Numbered from the stretch's first letter, positions 11,765 through 22,355 are shown. The stretch is 30,829 nt of DNA from Bigelowiella natans CCMP2755 (GCA_000320545.1 ADNK01000898.1:1-30829), one strand, 5' to 3'. Numbers and translations are program-made. Notes: generated by a model not told the origin, from the sequence alone.

Positions 11765-12767
11765 TCTGTCTCTTTCATTCTCTCTCTCGAATTAGACTAT
11801 CTTCGTTACACAAATGTCTGTCGTCGAATACTATTCAATTCTTCCTACGACGTTATACCAAGTGCCCTTAATTTTGGGGATCAACAGGTTCAGGCACTCA
11901 AAGGCGAGGGTAACTTCGTGACGAACATTCATATGCGATTCGAGGTCGTAATTCTACTCGTATTTGACAAAATCTATTGTTCTGTTCCTGGAAGATTTAC
12001 ATTGGCGGTTTTTGCTGACCATGAAGATCTAGTGCTACACCCTTTCACCCTTTGACCTCCTAAGATCTCATTAAAGGAGCCCTGACAGGACTCGCAAATA
12101 AACCAAACGCCGCTCGTTCTCGTCTTGAGATCGGGTTTTATTCAGGGCGTGTAACACTCCCCGCGAAAACGAAAATTGGATTCACTACTTGACATTCTCG
12201 CATTCCTATTCTGTATTTTGCATGCTAGTCGAAAAACCCACTTTTCTAGAAACATTTTAAAACTTATTCATTAATTGTCTTCCTTTCGCAGTGCAACCCT
12301 GGCCAAACGAATGTGGCAGCGCGCATGGTTGGAATCTGCTTTGAAGTTAATTTCAATGCTGGAAGGAACAGGAAGTGGTTTGGCCAGAAGTCTGGAGGAC
12401 ACGTGGTAAGCAAGGGGGTGAGATGTGTGCGCAAAATCAATCGCTTGCTGCGGATTGTCCGACATCATTGCGCGTCTCAATCGTTATTAAATACCTTCTT
12501 CGGGTTACCTTTCTCGGCAATCATTCTTCGCTTCCATCATCCCAACAAACACCATCATCATCATTATTATACTTATCATCACTAGCACCATCATCATCAC
12601 CTGACGAGGCTGGCCATACTATTCAGAGAAGTCTAAGCACTACTACTCCGTCCGTGGGGGAGCAGGGGAGACCGGGAGGCATCGTGGCTGTCAAGGGACA
12701 GAAGAGCGGCAAGACTTTTATAGCACTCGAGTGGATGTGCATGGTGTTTCCGAAGGTGAAAGGATAG
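8322..12767 (+). CDS. Anoctamin/TMEM16-family membrane protein with probable C-terminal jacalin-like domain
   Basis: Eight phase-consistent exons (8322-8659, 9017-9112, 9191-9367, 9512-11301, 11376-11683, 11888-11944, 12292-12405, 12666-12767) give 993 residues. The ATG has an in-frame TAG three codons upstream. Residues 1-220 are cytoplasmic, including a small alpha/beta segment (NVLFILIGVSNGDLCAVA) like the N-terminal domain of ANO10/Ist2-type members. Exon 4 carries about ten hydrophobic helices with family signatures: ENPKTITEYNGALIKKL, GTLDEYDEIISQIGFTTFF and APLLAIINNLIEVNIDSTK. Acidic residues expected in the calcium site are visible (E in NNLLEIG; E and D in NNLIEVNID). Anoctamins are calcium-regulated lipid scramblases or chloride channels; Ist2-like members tether membranes. 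Without splicing at 11301 the protein would stop at 11331-11333, leaving a normal anoctamin. The later exons are described separately. Family call is near certain; the fusion is an inference. Confidence 0.92.
11376..12767 (+). other. Jacalin-like beta-prism lectin domain encoded by the last four exons of the anoctamin model
   Basis: Exons 11376-11683, 11888-11944, 12292-12405 and 12666-12767 join in phase to an alternating-strand domain ending at a TAG. Its blocks follow jacalin order: SGGKSPIMRIYMLFEAGAII with IDIEIV (first strands), DGKVQALKGEGNFVTNIHMR, ARMVGICFEVNFNAGRNRKW then FGQKSGGHV, and finally IVAVKGQKSGKTFIALEW. The last resembles the 'GKIVGFxGRSGxYLDAI' strand of plant jacalins. 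Jacalin domains bind sugars or mediate protein contacts. If not fused, this could be a separate gene starting at the ATG at 11332 or 11387, but that would leave almost no space after the anoctamin stop. Domain assignment is from remembered consensus. Confidence 0.55.
11731..11769. repeat. (CT)n microsatellite
   Basis: Lies in the predicted intron between exons 11376-11683 and 11888-11944 of the anoctamin-lectin gene. Confidence 0.95.
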
Positions 12768-14697
12768 TTTATACGTATGCGCCGCCACATGTATGTCGCC
12801 AGTGCATTTCTAGGAGCATATTATCGAATGTGACGCCTACATATAGGTGCTGCAAATGAGCTCCCAGGGGGAGAGCAACAGATTAGAAGAAGTGCTAGAA
12901 GGTGGCAGAATAGAGCATTAATCACAATATGATCCGACACAGAGCACATAGCACATACACACACGCAACCGTACGTAAGTATGAATGGTAGCATGATTTG
13001 TGCTTTTTCCCCGCATTTTGGCGACTTTAATTGCAAGAAAAGAAAGCTGCGTGTGGTAGTGCTACCCATACATGCAAACCAAACTAATGTCGAAAGTATC
13101 GCTAGTCAGTTCTCACATTCCTCTGGCGTTGCTATGTTCTACAATTAAAGGTTCCAATGAATACAAGTACAGGATTCTACCCCAGCTGCACCTCAATGCG
13201 AACTTGCAAGAAGGAGCAACTCGAAAACGCAGCATCTAGCTGATGTTAGCAATGCCGCGATCGAATAGATGAGATGATCATTTTGCTTCTTTGCCTTTCA
13301 TTATCTGCTAATCTGCTGAAGTCTTTCTACCCTCTGCGTGTGGCCATGTGCACAGCATGCATCGATTCGCAGCAAATCACATGCTGTGGTTTGCAGATCA
13401 CGCGCAAGCGCCACGTGTGTGCACGCGCGCGAGTCGCGATGCTGGCGCTTGACTGTCTAACTGTGCATGCCGATGCGAGCGCACAGCGCGCCCGTGTGCG
13501 TTGCGGGGCGTGCTAGCGTGCGTGGCCATGCTGTGATGATTGTGTGCGCTCCAGGCACTGCCAGACCTGCTGCCAGACTGTTTGTGCTGCCACACACGTC
13601 TAGACGCGTGGCACGAACCGATTCACCATGTGCACAATGCACAGGTCCAAAAGTGCGGTTGCTGATTGAGCGTAATTGACAAGTGCGATGCACAATTTCG
13701 CCTGACTGCTTCGTGCCAGCAGCAAGTTGCGACGACGGGCAGCAAGCCACACACGCAGCTAGCTAGCTAGACAGGGGTGTCGAGAGAGTCGCACCAAAGC
13801 ACGCAATCTTCAATTGCAATGTCCAGACGTGTGCTTTCTTCAAATTCTAGAATTGCCCCAAAAAATCGAAGGGTGACAAAATACTTCCGCCACCCTCTGG
13901 CCCTTCTAGCCAGACGCAGCTAGGCAGCCGGACAGTGCGGCAGGAAACTTTGATCAGCTCATTGCACCGTTCTCACATTGCGCTGGATGTTGACTTCATT
14001 CATGATGCAGCACAGAGGCAGGGATAGACTGTCATCCTCACCCTGACATGCGCAGATTGCTCGCTTCGACATCCATCGAGGGAATGATCGAGGGAGGGGG
14101 GGAATGAAGTTTTTTTTGAACATTGGACGCCAAACATCGACTCCGCATTGATGCAGTCAAAGCATTTGCATGCGCGCAGTTTTTGAGTGTCGCACAGAGA
14201 GGTTTGCCCTCGATTTCCGCTGAAACACATTTGTGTTGCAGGTTGCTGATGAGATGGCAGATATTTGTGGCGACAGGGTGAAAAGTCCTCAAGATTTGGC
14301 GACTTAGCCAATTCATCCTTATCGCGATTAAAAAACGCCCACGACATCACCACAAACTGTCTTTGCGAGAGGGCCTGGTGCGTCTAATTCCTGCCTGGAC
14401 GCAGTCGGATCGCCCTGCGTCTGTTACAATTCGCGATTGCGAAGTCAGAAAGAAACTGCAGTCGTTTCTGCTGTGGATTTCTTGCGCTAAACGAATGATT
14501 TTAGCCCCTGCGACATCGATGATTCCGCAAAAAGGCAGGATTTTGCCAGGGCTGAATCAAACCCCATCGTGAGTGGAGAAACTAGAAGAGTGGGCCCCAC
14601 AGAAATCCATTCCGTTTCGTCCCTCACCCTTGGACTGGACCACTTCGATCGTTGAGCGAAATCGGGAGGAGAACGGAAAAGGTTTTGAAACGTCAGA
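12768..14697. other. Intergenic spacer and kinesin upstream region
   Basis: No exon could be supported. 13330-13760 is unusually rich in GCATGC, GCGCGC, CACACG and AGCTAGCTAGCTAG words. Two related 11-base copies of GTTCTCACATT lie at 13109 and 13969. The last 400 bases before the kinesin ATG are GC-balanced and may be promoter and 5' UTR; they contain TTTGGCGAC near 14296 and TCGCGATT near 14322. Confidence 0.45.
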
Positions 14698-15501
14698 ATG
14701 TCGTCTGGAGGAGTCCAAGTCGCCGTGCGGGTTCGCCCCTTCAATAAACGGTTGGTTAAGAATGACTGATTCTTTCTTTACGTAGCCAGAGAACATCTCC
14801 TATGTTTTGGGTTTCTATGTCCTAGCAATGAATTTCCTCCCTTTAAAACTGTTGATTTCACGTTTATTCCTGCAAATCCCACAGTGAAAAAAACATGAAT
14901 GCCAAGTGCTGCATTCGAATGAAGACTCCAGCAACATGGATTAGAAACCCAGATAATGACCAGGAGAAACAATTCACCTTCGACTATTCCTACTGGTCGC
15001 ATAGTGGCTACAAGGAAGAAGTGAGCACACGAAACATGAACAACACACATGCAAGCCAGTTTGTTGGCGAGAAGCTGAATATACCCCTCCAACAGCAATG
15101 CCCCAATCTCACCCCGTATCATTTTTTGTAAGGATTCTTCAATTTACATTTTTGAGGATGCAATCAAGTATCTTTCAAAATCCCTTCACTGTCTATAATC
15201 GTTGCAGGATAATGGACTCCTCGTCGCCACCGACGATAACTACGCCACACAGATGGGGGTCTACAAAGATCTTGGAGAAGCCGTCTTAAACAATTGTTTC
15301 GAGGGATATAACACAAGTTTGTTCGCTTACGGGCAGACCGGGTCTGGAAAGAGCTATTCTATGGTAATACCTAATAGAATATCCTACGCTTACCGAAGGA
15401 AAAAAACCTCGTGCCAAATAGGTCCCTTGGAGTTAATTGCATCTCCTCATACTCTCTCTTTTTGCTTGATCTACTATATTAATATTATGTGTACATACAT
15501 T

Positions 15502-15541
<40 letters not shown>

Positions 15542-16279
15542 TCTTATATGTGAAGATTCGCTGACACAGTTCTTCTATCCTATCTACCTTCCCCTCAACT
15601 TAGGTTGGCTACGGCCCAAACAAAGGGATCATCCCCATCGTATGTGAAAACCTATTCCGGCGTGTAGACGAGGGAAAGCAGAACCCCAGCGTGTCCTACC
15701 AAGTCACCGTTGTGATGATGGAGATCTACAACGAGCAGCTGCGAGACTTGCTGCACCCAAAAGTGAACAAGAAGGGTGGGCTCAAGATTCGATCAAACAA
15801 AAAGATCGGCGTGTACATCCCCGGCCTCAAGGAGGAGCCGGTGGATAGCTACGAGGCTATTGAGCGCAAGATGCAAGAAGGAACCGCCAACCGTATGGAC
15901 CTCCTAAGACAGCAGCGACTACCATGGCGTGTGGGTTAGCGATAAGAGAGTTACATCACTGAATCGCTGTGCCTGCTTTCTTTAGGTACTGTGGCTTCGA
16001 CGAAAATGAACGCCACGTCGTCGCGCGCGCACACGATTTTCGGGATCATGTTCACCAAGATTACACAGGACGGCGAAGTGAAGTCCGAATCGGTATGTAT
16101 GCATGCGGATCCTCTTTGTCTTGTACGAAAACCAACTTAGATTTCTCCCCCCGCCTCCTCTCTCCTCCTCCCCTCCTCCTCATAGGTGTCCAAGGTGAAT
16201 CTTGTCGACTTGGCAGGTTCTGAGCGTGCTGAATCTACTGGAGCTACTGGAGACCGACTCAAAGAGGGTACATATAAAT

Positions 16280-16353
<74 letters not shown>

Positions 16354-17246
16354 AACAGCGCACAATTGAAGGCATTTAGTTAAGTAAACCATCCCATCCT
16401 CATTACTGCCGCTGTTCTCCTCTGTTCGTGCTCCCCGCCTACCCTTAGGTTGTGCTATTAACCAGTCCCTTTCGTCTCTGGGAAACGTCATTTCCGCCCT
16501 CGCTGACAAAGCCATGGGGAAGAAGAAAGTCTTCGTTCCATACCGTAACTCCGTTCTCACGCAGATGCTTCAGGTAGGATTCTGAAGCGCATTCCCATCA
16601 GTCCACAAAACGAAACGATGATGCCGCGGACGTTAGAAAACTCGAATCTCAATCAACTAACGGTGCCGATGCCTGCCTTTCAACACAGGACGCCCTGGGG
16701 GGTAACTCGAGGACGATTATGATTTGTGCGTTGTCGCCTGCCGACGTTAACTACGAAGAAACCCTCTCGACGCTCCGTTACGCCGATCGTGCCAAGAAGA
16801 TCAAGAACAAAGTTCAGAAGAATGAGAACCCTACGGACAGGGCCATTCGTCTCCTTAAGGTGCGGTCATCCACCCAGCTTGCCGTTGCTTTGCACATGCG
16901 ATGTTCACTCGGAATCAACGGTCTAGATCGCTTCTTCGTTTTCCTCTGCTTGTTATTATTAGTATTGCACGCTGATGTACTCAATGCTGCCCTCCCCCTC
17001 CCCCCCCTCGTTGTTGATCAATATTAGGAGGAGAATGCGAAGCTGAAGAAGCTTCTCGAAGGTAAAGGAATGAGCCTCGACGACCTCAAGGCAGCGGGTG
17101 ATGGCGGCGGTGGAGGCGGTGCGGATCCCGCCGAGATGAAGGCGCTCAAGGACAAGTTGAAGGAGATGGAAGACAACCAGAAGATGATCGACGAGATGAA
17201 TAAGTCATGGGATGAAAAACTTGCGGTGAGATGATCAATAAGTATG

Positions 17247-17289
<43 letters not shown>

Positions 17290-17318
17290 TCTCTCTTTCT
17301 CGCCCACTCGCAAACATA

Positions 17319-17397
<79 letters not shown>

Positions 17398-17733
17398 AAT
17401 ATTAACTCTCGCATACCTGTTATTTCCAGGAAGCTGAAGCACGTGGCAGGGCCAAAGCAGCAGAGGGAGGCCCATCGCTTGCTTCAGATGCCTCCAAACT
17501 AGAAATTCCGTACCTGATCAACTTGCACGAGGACGAAGCAATGACGAACACCTTCATTCACAAGCTCAAGGACGGTGAAACGAAGTGCGGAAGAAAGGAC
17601 TCGAAGGAGAAGCAGGATATCTACTTCGCGGGTCTCGGCATCAAGAAGGAGCACTGTATCTTCGAGTATGTTGCCGTTTTTTTCCCCTAATGGGATACCA
17701 TGAATGCTTTGCAGAGCGCGCCCGCATGCATGC

Positions 17734-17795
<62 letters not shown>

Positions 17796-20010
17796 AATTC
17801 CTGACATCTCTACCTCTATTTAACTAAATAAAACCGTCCAGATATAAGGATCAGCACATGCATGTGACCCCATTGAATAACGGGAAGACCTTCATCAACG
17901 GAGACAAGATCAACGAGAAAACGGAACTACATCTTGGCGATCGCGTCGTGATGGGAAGCAATTTCTTCTTCATTTACATGACGCCCGGGGAACATAAGGA
18001 GGTCCAATTCAAGACCTTCAAGGACGCTTACGACGAGCTGATGTCCAAGCAAAGCAGCAACATGAGCGACAAAGTCAGCAGCGAGATGAGCAAGCTCTTC
18101 GGTGCCGATGAAAAGGCCGAGGCGAAGAGAGCGGAGCTCGAGCGAAAGCTGCAGGAGATGGAGGAGAAATTCAAGGTTGGAGTATTCCTTGGGTGTTCCC
18201 TCGTATGTAGATACTTTTAAGATGTGGGGATTGTATCCACGTTGCATAACATCCGAAAGCATGCTTGCCCATGCCTACCCTCTCACACAGCACTCACTTA
18301 TTCACCCCCCACGCATTCAGGCTGCACAGGCCGAAAACAAGCGCAAGCTCGAGGCCCAGGCCGTAAAGTACTCGCAAATGGTCGCAAGCGGCGAAATGAG
18401 TGCGGAGGACGCGAAGCGAGAGCTCTCCGCCGAGGACAAAAAGATGAATGCGGATGAGGCGAAGGCCAACGAGGAGAAGAAAAAGGTGCAGAGGGAGAAG
18501 AAGATCCTGATGTGTAGGAAGAAGCTTGAGCACACTCTGGACAAGCTGATTCCGAGGATAAAGGAGATGAACCAAGTCGCGCAGGAGATGGAGAAGGAGG
18601 TGAAGTTCGAGGTCAAGCTCCAGCAGCGCACTGACAACATCCAGGCGATCCTCGCTACCGACCAGGCGGACCGGCTCGCCGTTATGGACCCCGTCGTCAT
18701 CGTCAAGAACAAGAAGAGCAACTCTTCGTACACGTGGCCAAAGGACAAGTTCGAGCAGAGAAGATACCTGATCCTCGAGCAGTTCCAGAAATTCCAGGAG
18801 GGCGAACTCGAGCCCTGCACGGATGCGGACGACCCCTTCTGGGACCCCCCCGAGCCCAAGAAGATCGGGCGCGCCATCGTCTTCCTCAAGTCGCTTAGCC
18901 ACCTCGTTGAAATCGACCACGAGGGAACGAAGCCTTTCGACCTTACCGACACGCGCGGGAAGCCCGTCGGCGGCCTGCACATCCGCATGCTGCCATCCGG
19001 AATCGAGGACGAGGAGATCGACTACCTGCAAGACCCGCAGGAGCTCGTCGGAATGAGCTTCAAGATCAAGGTCTGCATCGACTCGGGCGTCAACATCCCC
19101 GAGGATGCGTGCAACTTCCTGCATGTCAGTATGCTCTTCCAGGACCAGACCTTCATCACCCCTATGGTGAAGGAGCGCACGACATCGCCCAAACTTCACG
19201 TACAGCACCGTCCTCAAGTTCGATGATGCCGACGATACGCTCCTCAAATACTTCCTCAAAGAGGTCGCCGTATTTGAGCTGCGCGGCTTCCCCGATGGGC
19301 AGACTCCAGTCGTCGAGGAATCGGAAATGGTGCTGAAGGCCAAGTTCGAGAAGGCGCGCACCGCTTGGAAGGACGACCAGGACAACAAAGAGCTCCACGA
19401 AGAATTCAAGGCTGCGAAGAAGGCCTACAGTGCTGTCAAGAAAAAGAACCAGGAGAAACTTGCTAAGATGAAAATTGAAGCCCCGCCTGCCGAGGAGAAA
19501 AAGGCGCCTGCCGAGGAAAAGAAGGCGTCTGCCGAGGAAAAGAAGGCGCCTGCCGAGGAAAAGAAGGGGGAACAGCCAGCAACAACAGCTGCACCACCAA
19601 CAGCAAAGGAGGAAAAGAAGGATGAGGAGAAAAAGGGCGGTGGAGGGAGCGTCGAAGAGCTAAAAGCCAAGTTTGAGGCAGCCCGCGCCGCCTGGAAGGA
19701 AGACCAGGAAAATGAGGAGAAGAAGGAGGCGTTTAAGGCGGCAAAGAAGGCGTTTAAAGAGGCCGAGCGGGCAGCTGAAGCCTCCCCAGAAGAGGCTTCC
19801 AAGACCGAGGTGGCTGCTGATGCTGCACCTGCACCTGCTTCCCCCCCCGGAGGCGAAGGAGGCCAAAGCGAAGTAGAAAAATTAAAGGCAGCTTTCGACG
19901 CCGCACGAGCTGCTTGGAAGGCTGACCAGGAAAATAAGGAACTGCACGAGGCATTCAAAAATGCCAAGAAAGCATTCAAAGCCGCCGAGGTCGCAGCGGC
20001 GACAAACTGA
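14698..20010 (+). CDS. Kinesin-3 (KIF1/UNC-104-like) motor with FHA domain and C-terminal repeat tail
   Basis: Twelve exons, all phases matching: 14698-14750, 14885-15020, 15208-15363, 15604-15892, 15986-16092, 16186-16267, 16449-16573, 16689-16859, 17028-17225, 17430-17665, 17842-18175 and 18321-20010. The motor is at the N-terminus ([10 protein letters not shown]-loop GQTGSGKS near residue 105; switch I NATSSRAH; switch [36 protein letters not shown]), ending near residue 373. A short coiled neck follows, then an FHA domain (about 460-560: [44 protein letters not shown]). Next come a long helical segment, the KIF1-type region ([20 protein letters not shown]) and a C2-like segment ([19 protein letters not shown]). 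Kinesin-3 carries vesicles, or flagellar cargo in protists, to microtubule plus ends. The last exon contains an apparent one-base insertion at 19188-19193; both flanking frames are clearly coding. Corrected length is about 1190 residues. Confidence 0.94.
15505..15537. repeat. (TA)n microsatellite
   Basis: In kinesin intron 3. Confidence 0.95.
16286..16350. repeat. Compound (TA)n(TG)n microsatellite
   Basis: About 18 TA units pass directly into 14 TG units in kinesin intron 6, starting 18 bases after the donor. Confidence 0.95.
17249..17394. repeat. (CT)n and long (TA)n microsatellites
   Basis: (CT)n at 17249-17284 and an uninterrupted TA tract of about 36 units at 17323-17394, both in kinesin intron 9. 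Confidence 0.95.
17735..17795. repeat. Compound (TA)n(TG)n microsatellite
   Basis: Same architecture as 16286-16350, in kinesin intron 10. Confidence 0.95.
19188..19193 (+). other. Apparent +1 frameshift site in the kinesin-3 last exon
   Basis: Frame 1 reads up to TCG CCC AAA and then runs to a stop at about 19226. The next frame, entered by skipping one base in CCCAAA, continues as [20 protein letters not shown] and on through the tail to the TGA at 20008-20010. The family expects an (F/N)-Y-S strand here, so the second frame is the true continuation. Confidence 0.85.
19327..20004 (+). repeat. Three copies of a ~40-residue helical repeat in the kinesin tail
   Basis: The repeats begin near 19327, 19654 and 19881. 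Each follows the pattern LKAKFExARxAWKxDQxN, then a charged link, then (E)xFKxAKKAFKxAE. They are separated by proline/alanine/glutamate/lysine-rich linkers. Copies two and three are nearly identical in the first 18 residues. I know no named domain with this pattern. The first helix is amphipathic with an invariant Trp. Confidence 0.85.
19486..19569 (+). repeat. In-frame minisatellite, 4 x 21 bases, encoding (P/S)AEEKKA
   Basis: Four consecutive 21-base units differ at only a few positions and encode the heptad-length unit PAEEKKA (one copy SAEEKKA). It lies in the linker between tail repeats one and two, and keeps the reading frame. Confidence 0.9.
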
Positions 20011-21326
20011 GAGGCTTTTTATTCCTGCCTGCCATGACATGTAATTGATTACGGGATGTCGAAACATGATGGAGACGCATAAGCATTTAAATTATGTAGC
20101 CAGCAGTGGTGGTGCAATGTAATTATTCATTGAACCTCTGAAATGATCTAAATTGTATCTGTTCACGTGCCTTGTTCATTACCTCGTAAGGAACCCTTGT
20201 CACATATTGAAGACTGAGGGATAGATACTGGCAAATGTAAATGCACAATTTGATAGCTTCTATCATGCACGCAATGCGTCGAATTCGCGTAGCAAAACGC
20301 CCGACAGAGCCGAGCCTCTAGCCTACTGCATCGCTTGTCGTTACATGTTACATTTACAGTTGGTGAGTGTATATTACTGCGCTTCGTTAGCGCCAGATAA
20401 ACCGGCTTGACTAGGCGGGCGGCGCGCACTTCTTAGCCTGCACCACGCACAATAATTGTCACCCAAAAATTGTCCCATTATTCTATACACGCTTAAGGTT
20501 GTATAAAAGCTAAAAGATCAGAAGGAAATATGACGGTCGCCATCGTAGTAGCGCGTTACGATGCAGTATTTACACCGTCATTCACGCGTACGAGCTGGTG
20601 AGAGGCATTGGCCCACATGCTAGCATGATTCATGGTTGGTACACGGTTTCTGTGACTCTCATCTAATGTCACACACATGCATGTCGTAGAGATGCATGAA
20701 CGACTACTCAAATCACGCTGAATTCACCTATTTTGCGCTGTGCGCCGCTGAGAGAAAAACGATGGCATCAGCTACTGACATCAGATACTACGTGCGCATC
20801 TACATCGTATATACCTGCACAGACATTCTAGACATTGCCTAATGCTGCATTTAGATTAGAAACATTGTTACTATTGTCATATTATCTTCATTAATAGTCG
20901 TGATCGTGCATACGCCCCAGCTTCCGAACCGATGGCACGTGGCATACGCGCGCACATATAGTCCAGGTTTCGGTACAATGCGAGACGAATCGAGCCATCA
21001 TTCACACTTAATATTCTTCGGCTCATGCTAGGACTAAGCATCGATTGAGCTATTATAAATATGCAACTGGTCACTGCCATTCTTAGCGTTTTTAGTGTAG
21101 TTTGCAAAGATAAACCCAGCATGGGATTTTCATATAGCCCTGCAATTGAATATTGTAATTCGACTAAGTATTCATGAATTTCTTCCTGCTTCTTCCCTCC
21201 TCCTGCGAGACGCCTCGCATCCGAACTTGCAACCTCAACGTTGTAGCTGATATCGACGAGATAATACCTGGTGATTTGTTCTTCGAAGTTGAATCGACAG
21301 CACAAGATCCATTGGAGCATGCATCA
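20011..21326. other. Spacer between convergent genes (kinesin and seven-helix protein)
   Basis: The 3' ends of the two genes face each other here. A minus-strand frame at 20877-21320 is open for 147 codons but shows no recognisable motif or helix pattern and has no clear splice link, so I do not call it. No polyadenylation AATAAA was seen close to the kinesin stop. Confidence 0.4.
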
Positions 21327-22355
21327 TCAGAGTTTGCTTTTTGCGGAGTTCGTTGGTTCATTGCCGCTGAAGATACTGCTGAGCCGAAAATGCTGCAGAC
21401 GCTTTTCCTCCCTCATTCTCTCAGCACTGACTTTCGATGAGCATGACTTTCTTAGCACCCCAATGTTGCTGTTATCGTTGTTGCCAGGTACACTTTGTTT
21501 TCTGCAGCATGTGCATAGAATTCCAATAACTCTTCCGAAGTGCTCCAGTGGGAAGCACGCGTTGATGGCGATGCAGTTCAATATTGCGTCCACCGTGGAG
21601 TAGAAAAAGGCCGGTTTCGAGATCAGCTTTGAGTCGTTTTCGCGAATCGCAATCGCGATGAGGACGGTGAACAAAAAGCTCGAAAGGAATCCGAAAGACA
21701 TCGATAGCACGTTGCGTATGCGCACGCTGTAGTATATCATATCGTTCGTGTCTTTCCGTTTGCTCAAGAACAGGGCGGGGAATAGCAGAACTGTTCCAAA
21801 GAGGAAAGACCCGATGTCACCCACCGTGATGAAGTACACAGTGCATCGGATGATGGTCACATGCAGATCATTTCTTTGTACACGCACGCACACTCTTTCT
21901 CCACCACGATCCTCTTCATGCAACTCCTCGAACATGGTGGCAAGACAGAACCCCGTCGTAGACATCCCGCCGACGACGTTCACCCATCTGTAGGCCCACT
22001 TGCGCGTGGCGGAGAGTTCGTCTATGCTGTCGAAAACCGCCACCTTGGAAATGAAGAAGCGGTAGAGCTGCAGCTTTTGGATGAAGTATGTCCAGACAGC
22101 AACTTCCCTCGCGGCAGGGCTGCAGAAGCTGGAAAAATCAAACACGAAGGCCGAAAGAGTGATGTATCCTATCGACAAGATGCCGTGGTACACAAGGACG
22201 TTTCGTTTCATCACCACCACAACCTCGTTCGAAATCCTCGAGAAGTTGTAATCAAAGGCATGGAGGACTCCGAAGCTCGTGGAGAGAGCGGCGCAGATGA
22301 CGACCGAGCACTGGAGCAACTCCCACGGGATTGTACACGTAAACAGCGTCCACAT
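21327..22355 (-). CDS. Putative seven-helix membrane protein, unknown family
   Basis: A single uninterrupted exon from ATG 22355 to the stop at 21327 encodes 342 residues. The frame stays open a few codons upstream, but those are poly-Gly from a G-run and no earlier ATG is present. Hydrophobic segments lie at about residues 2-30, 48-72, 85-105, 125-145, 170-205 (possibly two), 218-245 and 258-280. The tail of about 65 residues is hydrophilic, with a CTCC cysteine cluster that could be lipid-modified. Seven helices plus a polar C-tail resemble a G-protein-coupled-receptor layout, but I see no DRY, NPxxY or other class motif. The lack of introns is unusual among its multi-exon neighbours. Confidence 0.6.
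   Translation of the reverse strand: MWTLFTCTIPWELLQCSVVICAALSTSFGVLHAFDYNFSRISNEVVVVMKRNVLVYHGILSIGYITLSAFVFDFSSFCSPAAREVAVWTYFIQKLQLYRFFISKVAVFDSIDELSATRKWAYRWVNVVGGMSTTGFCLATMFEELHEEDRGGERVCVRVQRNDLHVTIIRCTVYFITVGDIGSFLFGTVLLFPALFLSKRKDTNDMIYYSVRIRNVLSMSFGFLSSFLFTVLIAIAIRENDSKLISKPAFFYSTVDAILNCIAINACFPLEHFGRVIGILCTCCRKQSVPGNNDNSNIGVLRKSCSSKVSAERMREEKRLQHFRLSSIFSGNEPTNSAKSKL

Noticed and set aside
18294-19409. 371-codon minus-strand ORF
   Set aside because: Antisense to the kinesin tail; the long frame reflects GC-rich, Lys/Glu-biased codons on the coding strand.
20877-21320. Minus-strand ORF of 147 codons just 3' of the seven-helix gene
   Set aside because: No motif, no clear splice link to the upstream stop, and unremarkable composition; may be chance.
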